From the NCBI GenBank assembly GCA_035938875.1, contig DASZGL010000133.1, positions 1-16,361 of the forward strand: 16,361 nucleotides of DNA, given 5' to 3'. Of this stretch, positions 13,033 through 16,361 are shown one piece after another. The number at the start of each line of letters is the position of its first letter. Positions within the stretch are counted from its first letter, which is position 1. Origin of the DNA: DASZGL01 sp035938875 (GTDB lineage: Bacteria; Chloroflexota; Dormibacteria; Aeolococcales; Aeolococcaceae). The notes beneath the pieces were generated by a model. The model was not told the DNA's origin. It did not search any database and saw only the letters and a list, made by a program, of their open reading frames with translations. The position numbers and the translations under genes are program-made.

Positions 13033-14949
13033 ATGGCCAAGACCGTCGGCATCGATCTCGGCACCACCAACAGCGTCGTCGCGGTGATGGAGGGTGGCGA
13101 GCCGGTGGTCATCGCCAACGCAGAGGGCGGTCGCACCACCCCCTCGGTCGTCGCCTTCACCCGCACCGGCGAGAGGCTCGTCGGCCAGCTGGCCAGGCGG
13201 CAGGCGGCGGTCAACCCCGAGAACACCGTCTATTCCATCAAGCGCTTCATGGGCCGCCAGCTCGGCGAGGTCGGCACCGAGGCCAAGCAGGTTCCCTACA
13301 AGGTCGTGGCCGGCAAGGACGGCCGCGTCGAGGTGGAGGTCGCCGGCGAGACGTACACGCCCGAGCAGATCTCGGCGATGGTCCTGCAGAAGCTCAAGGC
13401 CGACGCCGAGGCGTACCTGGGCGAGAAGGTGACCGACGCGGTGATCACCGTGCCGGCGTACTTCAACGACGCCCAGCGCCAGGCGACCAAGAACGCCGGG
13501 CAGATCGCCGGGCTCAACGTCCTGCGCATCATCAACGAGCCAACCGCGGCCTCTCTCGCCTACGGGCTGGAGAAGAAGGAGAACGAGAAGATCCTCGTCT
13601 TCGACCTGGGCGGCGGCACCTTCGACGTCTCCGTGCTCGAGGTCGGCGAGGGCGTCTTCGAGGTCAAGGCCACCAACGGCGACACCCATCTCGGTGGCGA
13701 CGACTACGACCGCCGCATCGTCGACTGGCTCGCCGACGAGTTCAAGCGCGACCAGGGCATCGACCTGCGCGGTGACCGCCAGGCGTTGCAGCGGCTCACC
13801 GAGGCCGCCGAGAAGGCGAAGATCGAGCTCTCGCAGCGGCAGGAGACCGAGATCAACCTGCCGTTCATCACCGCCGACGCCTCGGGCCCCAAACACCTGG
13901 CGATCAACCTCCCCAGGGCGAAGTTCGAGCAGCTGACCGACGACCTCACCGAGCGCTGCCGCAGGCCGTTCGCCGAAGCGCTCAAGGACGCAGGTCTGTC
14001 AGCGAGCGAGCTCGACGAGCTGATCCTCGTCGGCGGCTCGACGCGCATGCCGGTGATCCAGAACCTGGTCAAGGAGCTCACCGGCAAGGAACCGCACCGC
14101 GGCGTCAACCCCGACGAGGTGGTCGCCGTCGGCGCCGCCATCCAGGCTGGCGTGCTCAAGGGCGAGGTGAAGGACGTCCTGCTCCTCGACGTCACCCCGT
14201 TGAGCCTCGGCATCATGACCGAGGGCGAGGTGAACACCAAGCTCATCGAACGCAACACCACGATCCCCACGCAGAAGCGCCAGGTGTTCTCGACTGCATC
14301 GGACAACCAGCCCGGTGTCGAGATCGTCGTCCTCCAGGGCGAGCGTCCCATGGCCCGCGACAACCGCATCCTCGGCACATTCACGCTCGACGGCATCCCA
14401 CCGGCACCGCGCGGCATGCCGCAGATCGAGGTCACCTTCGACATCGACGCCAACGGCATCCTCCACGTCACAGCCAAGGACCTGGGCACCGCCAAGGAGA
14501 ACAAGGTCACCATCACCGGCTCGACGACATTGCAGAAGGAAGAGGTCGAGCGCATGGTGAAAGAGGCGGAGCAGAACGCCGAGGAGGACCGCAAGAAGGC
14601 GGAGGTCGTCGAGACGCGCAACCACGCGGATCACCTCGCGTTCCAGGCGGAGAAGGCGCTCAAGGACGCCGGCGACAAGGTTCCGGCGGAGCTTCGCACC
14701 GAGATGGAGACCAAGATCAAGGCGGTCCGCGACGCCATCAGCGCCAACGACCCCGACGCCATCAAGCGCGCCCACGACGACTTGCAGGGCTCGATCCAGA
14801 AGATCGGCGAAGCCGTCTACGCGGGTGCGGGCGCACCGACCGGCGGCGGCGGTGAGCCTCCGCACGACGGTGGCACCGCTGGCGGCGACAGTGGTGCGCA
14901 CAGCGGCGGTGGCGACGACGTCGTCGACGCCGAATTCAAAGAGGTCTGA
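13033..14949 (+). CDS. dnaK: molecular chaperone DnaK (Hsp70)
   Basis: DnaK is the ATP-dependent Hsp70 chaperone that binds exposed hydrophobic segments of cytoplasmic proteins. The 638-aa length is normal. The nucleotide-binding domain (1 to about 380) shows GIDLGTTNSVVAVMEGGEP, IINEPTAASLAYG, LVFDLGGGTFDVSVL and ILVGGSTRMPVIQ. The interdomain linker is DVLLLDVTPLSLG (381-393). The substrate-binding domain and helical lid follow (to about 600), then a Gly/His/Ser-rich tail ending DDVVDAEFKEV, the conserved co-chaperone-binding end. Bacterial dnaK usually sits with grpE and dnaJ, but here a sensor kinase precedes it and an unrelated membrane protein follows 342 bp later, so it is a stand-alone copy. 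Whether other chaperone genes or a second dnaK exist elsewhere cannot be seen. Confidence 0.98.
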   Translation: MAKTVGIDLGTTNSVVAVMEGGEPVVIANAEGGRTTPSVVAFTRTGERLVGQLARRQAAVNPENTVYSIKRFMGRQLGEVGTEAKQVPYKVVAGKDGRVEVEVAGETYTPEQISAMVLQKLKADAEAYLGEKVTDAVITVPAYFNDAQRQATKNAGQIAGLNVLRIINEPTAASLAYGLEKKENEKILVFDLGGGTFDVSVLEVGEGVFEVKATNGDTHLGGDDYDRRIVDWLADEFKRDQGIDLRGDRQALQRLTEAAEKAKIELSQRQETEINLPFITADASGPKHLAINLPRAKFEQLTDDLTERCRRPFAEALKDAGLSASELDELILVGGSTRMPVIQNLVKELTGKEPHRGVNPDEVVAVGAAIQAGVLKGEVKDVLLLDVTPLSLGIMTEGEVNTKLIERNTTIPTQKRQVFSTASDNQPGVEIVVLQGERPMARDNRILGTFTLDGIPPAPRGMPQIEVTFDIDANGILHVTAKDLGTAKENKVTITGSTTLQKEEVERMVKEAEQNAEEDRKKAEVVETRNHADHLAFQAEKALKDAGDKVPAELRTEMETKIKAVRDAISANDPDAIKRAHDDLQGSIQKIGEAVYAGAGAPTGGGGEPPHDGGTAGGDSGAHSGGGDDVVDAEFKEV

Positions 14950-15184
14950 GGCCGCAGCGAGTCGACCTGGGCGCCGGCGGGCACGAAGGGCATGTGCGCG
15001 CTGCCGCCGGGGTCCCCGCGGATTCGCGGTGGTCGGGTGCGGAATCCGTGGGGTGGGAGACAGTCCTCGCCGCGCATGCGCTCGAGGGCGTAGCCGACGG
15101 CTGCGGAACTCGCCGCGCGCACATGCCCTCCGCGCCCGCTGATCGCTAAAGACACACTCCGGCTCGTTGGAGCGTCACCGCTGG

Positions 15185-15203
15185 CTGCGCAAATCGGGCG
15201 CAG
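15185..15203. repeat. perfect 6-bp stem inverted repeat (CTGCGC-N7-GCGCAG)
   Basis: CTGCGC at 15185-15190 is matched by GCGCAG at 15198-15203 across a 7-nt AT-richer loop, about 90 nt upstream of the membrane-protein start. It could be an operator half-site pair or an RNA hairpin. In such GC-rich DNA a 6-bp match can also arise by chance. Confidence 0.25.
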
Positions 15204-15278
15204 ATGCGCGGCTGATGGCATGATGCGGGCCGCACGGGGACGCCGGCGGGGGGCCGACGGACGGTTCACGCGATGAGC

Positions 15279-15283
15279 GGAGG
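15279..15283 (+). promoter_or_regulatory. ribosome-binding site deciding the start of the membrane-protein gene
   Basis: GGAGG ends 8 nt before the ATG at 15292. The in-frame GTG at 15283 overlaps this site and cannot use it, so the ATG is the better start. Confidence 0.65.
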
Positions 15284-15291
15284 TGCTTGCC

Positions 15292-15969
15292 ATGGCGGAT
15301 GCCACGATGGGCCAGGCGGTGGGAAGCAGCCGGGACACGGGCCGGGGCGCTTCGTGGGTAGCGGCGATTCCCGGGGTTGTCGTTGTGGTCGCCTTTGTCG
15401 CCAGCATCTTCGCCGTCAACACACCCAGTGACGACGCCACGAACAAGGAGTGGCTCAACTTCTTCGCGGACCGGGGCCACCGGGTTGGAATCCTGATCGG
15501 CGGATACCTCCTCATCGTGTGCGGGATCGCGCTGGTCGTCTTCTTGACGCGCCTGTACGCACGGGTGCGCGCCGCCGCAGCCACCGAGATTCGCGATCCG
15601 CTCCCGCTTGTGCTCGCTGCCGTCGCCGGCGCGCTGATCGCCGTCGGCGGGCTCACTGAGGCCACGATCCCCGGAGGGACCGTCTTCTCGGTGACGCCCA
15701 TCCCCACGGACGCAGACATCCTTCGGCTGACGGTGGACATGGGCTTCGTGCTCTCGGGCGTCGGCGGCATGTTCGTCGCGGCAGCTGCCATCTTCACCAT
15801 CATTCGGCATGCGCAGCGGTCCGGCTACTTCGGGCGGGCGCTGACAATCTTTGGCTACGTCGCGTGCGTCGCCGGAATCGCGGGGGCGGCCTTCTTCCCG
15901 ATAGGCATCGTGTTCATCTGGGTGCTCACCATCTCTGTCGTCCTCGCCCGGCGGCCTGCGTTGGCCTAG
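15292..15969 (+). CDS. unrecognised polytopic membrane protein
   Basis: This 225-aa protein has five or six hydrophobic segments at about 22-42, 65-87, 104-123, 148-172, 182-201 and 203-219, with an Arg-rich cytoplasmic-looking turn (TRLYARVRAAAATEIRD) after the second. The loop between segments 1 and 2 reads NTPSDDATNKEWLNFFADRGHR. This resembles a widespread but uncharacterised class of actinobacterial membrane proteins in which a PS/D-rich, FYADH-like loop precedes an LIGAYL-type helix. I recall this pattern but give no family number. There are no catalytic motifs, signal-sequence cleavage site or transporter signature. The start is the ATG at 15292 with a GGAGG 8 nt upstream. The gene stands alone between dnaK and a GNAT gene. 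Function unknown. Confidence 0.8.
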   Translation: MADATMGQAVGSSRDTGRGASWVAAIPGVVVVVAFVASIFAVNTPSDDATNKEWLNFFADRGHRVGILIGGYLLIVCGIALVVFLTRLYARVRAAAATEIRDPLPLVLAAVAGALIAVGGLTEATIPGGTVFSVTPIPTDADILRLTVDMGFVLSGVGGMFVAAAAIFTIIRHAQRSGYFGRALTIFGYVACVAGIAGAAFFPIGIVFIWVLTISVVLARRPALA

Positions 15970-16053
15970 TCACCACCAACCCGGCCGGTTGGCCCACAGG
16001 AAGACGAGGCACGCGTACGCTCCCGGGGGCGCGCCGAGGGGGCGCGATGCCGC

Positions 16054-16076
16054 TACCCTCTGCGCTCGTGGAGGAG
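16054..16076 (+). promoter_or_regulatory. possible -10 box and ribosome-binding site of the terminal GNAT gene
   Basis: TACCCT (16054-16059) fits TAnnnT and would start transcription near 16066. GGAGGAG (16070-16076) then precedes the ATG at 16086 by 9 nt, giving a leader of only about 20 nt. The GTG at 16068 is an alternative in-frame start, but it would lie inside this leader. Confidence 0.35.
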
Positions 16077-16085
16077 ACGACTGGG

Positions 16086-16361
16086 ATGGAACCTTCCGCT
16101 GCAATCGTGGCCCCCTACGACGACCGTCGCCTCGATGAGGTGGCGGCGATGCTCGCCCGGGCGTTCGTCGACGATCCCCTGTATCGCTGGTTCTTTCCCG
16201 ACGACCGCAGCCGCCTGCGCAAGGTCGGCGCCTTCGTCACCGCCGAGGTTCGCATCGCGTCGGTGGCCGGCCGAGTCGACCTTGCGGTCGACAGCGCCGG
16301 GCGGCTGCTGGGCGCCGCCCTCTGGGGCCTCCCCGGTCGCTATCCGTTCCCCACGGGTATC
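16086..16361 (+). CDS. GNAT-family N-acetyltransferase (partial, 3' end off the window)
   Basis: Only the first 92 codons are present. The sequence runs MEPSAAIVAPYDDRRLDEVAAMLARAFVDDPLYRWFFPDD, followed by a helix and then RVDLAVDSAGRLLGAALWGLPGRYPFP. This matches the N-terminal half of GNAT acetyltransferases whose first helices read LARAFxxDPxxxWxFPD; the strand carrying LLGAALWGLP is the usual beta-2/beta-3 region. The acetyl-CoA loop lies beyond the window. The ATG at 16086 is preferred because of GGAGGAG 9 nt upstream; an in-frame GTG at 16068 is possible. It differs in sequence from the GNAT at 3226-3705, so it is not a local duplicate. Substrate unknown. Confidence 0.75.
   Translation, partial: MEPSAAIVAPYDDRRLDEVAAMLARAFVDDPLYRWFFPDDRSRLRKVGAFVTAEVRIASVAGRVDLAVDSAGRLLGAALWGLPGRYPFPTGI

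Larger units (their letters stand above)
14950..15291. other. 342-bp intergenic region after dnaK
   Basis: There is no confident gene here. A short GC hairpin (CCGCG-GATT-CGCGG, 15016-15029) without a T-run could be a weak dnaK terminator. A second perfect hairpin lies at 15185-15203. On the minus strand a frame from a GTG at 15155 down to 14817 has a protein-like look over its first 60 or so codons but runs 133 bp antisense into dnaK, so it is not called as a gene. The 3' part must hold the promoter of the membrane-protein gene, though I cannot pick a clear -35/-10 pair. Confidence 0.4.

Noticed and set aside
13009..13896. Long minus-strand open frames opposite dnaK
   Set aside because: Antisense shadows of a strongly conserved gene; no motif or ribosome-binding site.
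1..16361. CRISPR array, tRNA/rRNA genes, insertion sequence or integration site
   Set aside because: No regularly spaced direct repeats, no cloverleaf-like or rRNA-like segments, no transposase or integrase motifs and no abrupt change in composition were seen.

Overview
The window is GC-rich bacterial chromosome. It has short intergenic gaps, many GTG starts, G/C-ended codons and stop/start overlaps, and I see no mobile elements, RNA genes or CRISPR arrays. The paired acyl-CoA dehydrogenases, the GatCAB amidotransferase, the PIG-V-type mannosyltransferase, the NRDE protein and two probable leaderless promoters suggest an actinobacterial or Chloroflexota/Dormibacterota-like soil lineage. This placement is an inference from gene content and style; no marker here settles the phylum.

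Layout. Positions 1-3705 (minus strand) hold a compact GNAT-gatC-gatA-gatB operon for transamidation of mischarged tRNAs. Every junction is a 4-nt NTGA overlap, and gatB runs off the left edge within a few codons of its expected end. Positions 3740-5365 (minus) encode a membrane-bound GAF-GGDEF diguanylate cyclase. Positions 5499-7852 (minus) encode two overlapping acyl-CoA dehydrogenase subunits that look like the halves of a heteromeric enzyme. From a divergent region near 7.9 kb, the plus strand carries a protein-L-isoaspartate methyltransferase and a PIG-V/GT76-like polytopic mannosyltransferase (8005-9989). The mannosyltransferase converges with, and overlaps by 41 bp, a minus-strand pair: an NRDE/TANGO2-family protein and an unrecognised 116-aa protein (9949-11100). 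The rest is on the plus strand: an orphan Cache-type sensor histidine kinase (11216-12922), a stand-alone dnaK (13033-14949), a 342-bp gap, an unrecognised polytopic membrane protein (15292-15969), and the start of a GNAT acetyltransferase cut by the right edge.

How the genes work together. Only two groups are clearly functional units: gatCAB (with the GNAT as a translationally coupled passenger) and the acyl-CoA dehydrogenase pair. Pcm and DnaK are both protein-maintenance functions but are not adjacent. The diguanylate cyclase and the histidine kinase are signalling proteins with no obvious partner here. Overall this is ordinary housekeeping and accessory chromosome. I did not find a convincing undescribed multi-gene system. 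The most worthwhile leads are the leaderless promoters, the GNAT-gatCAB coupling, the heteromeric dehydrogenase pair, the HAMP-less orphan kinase and two unassigned proteins.
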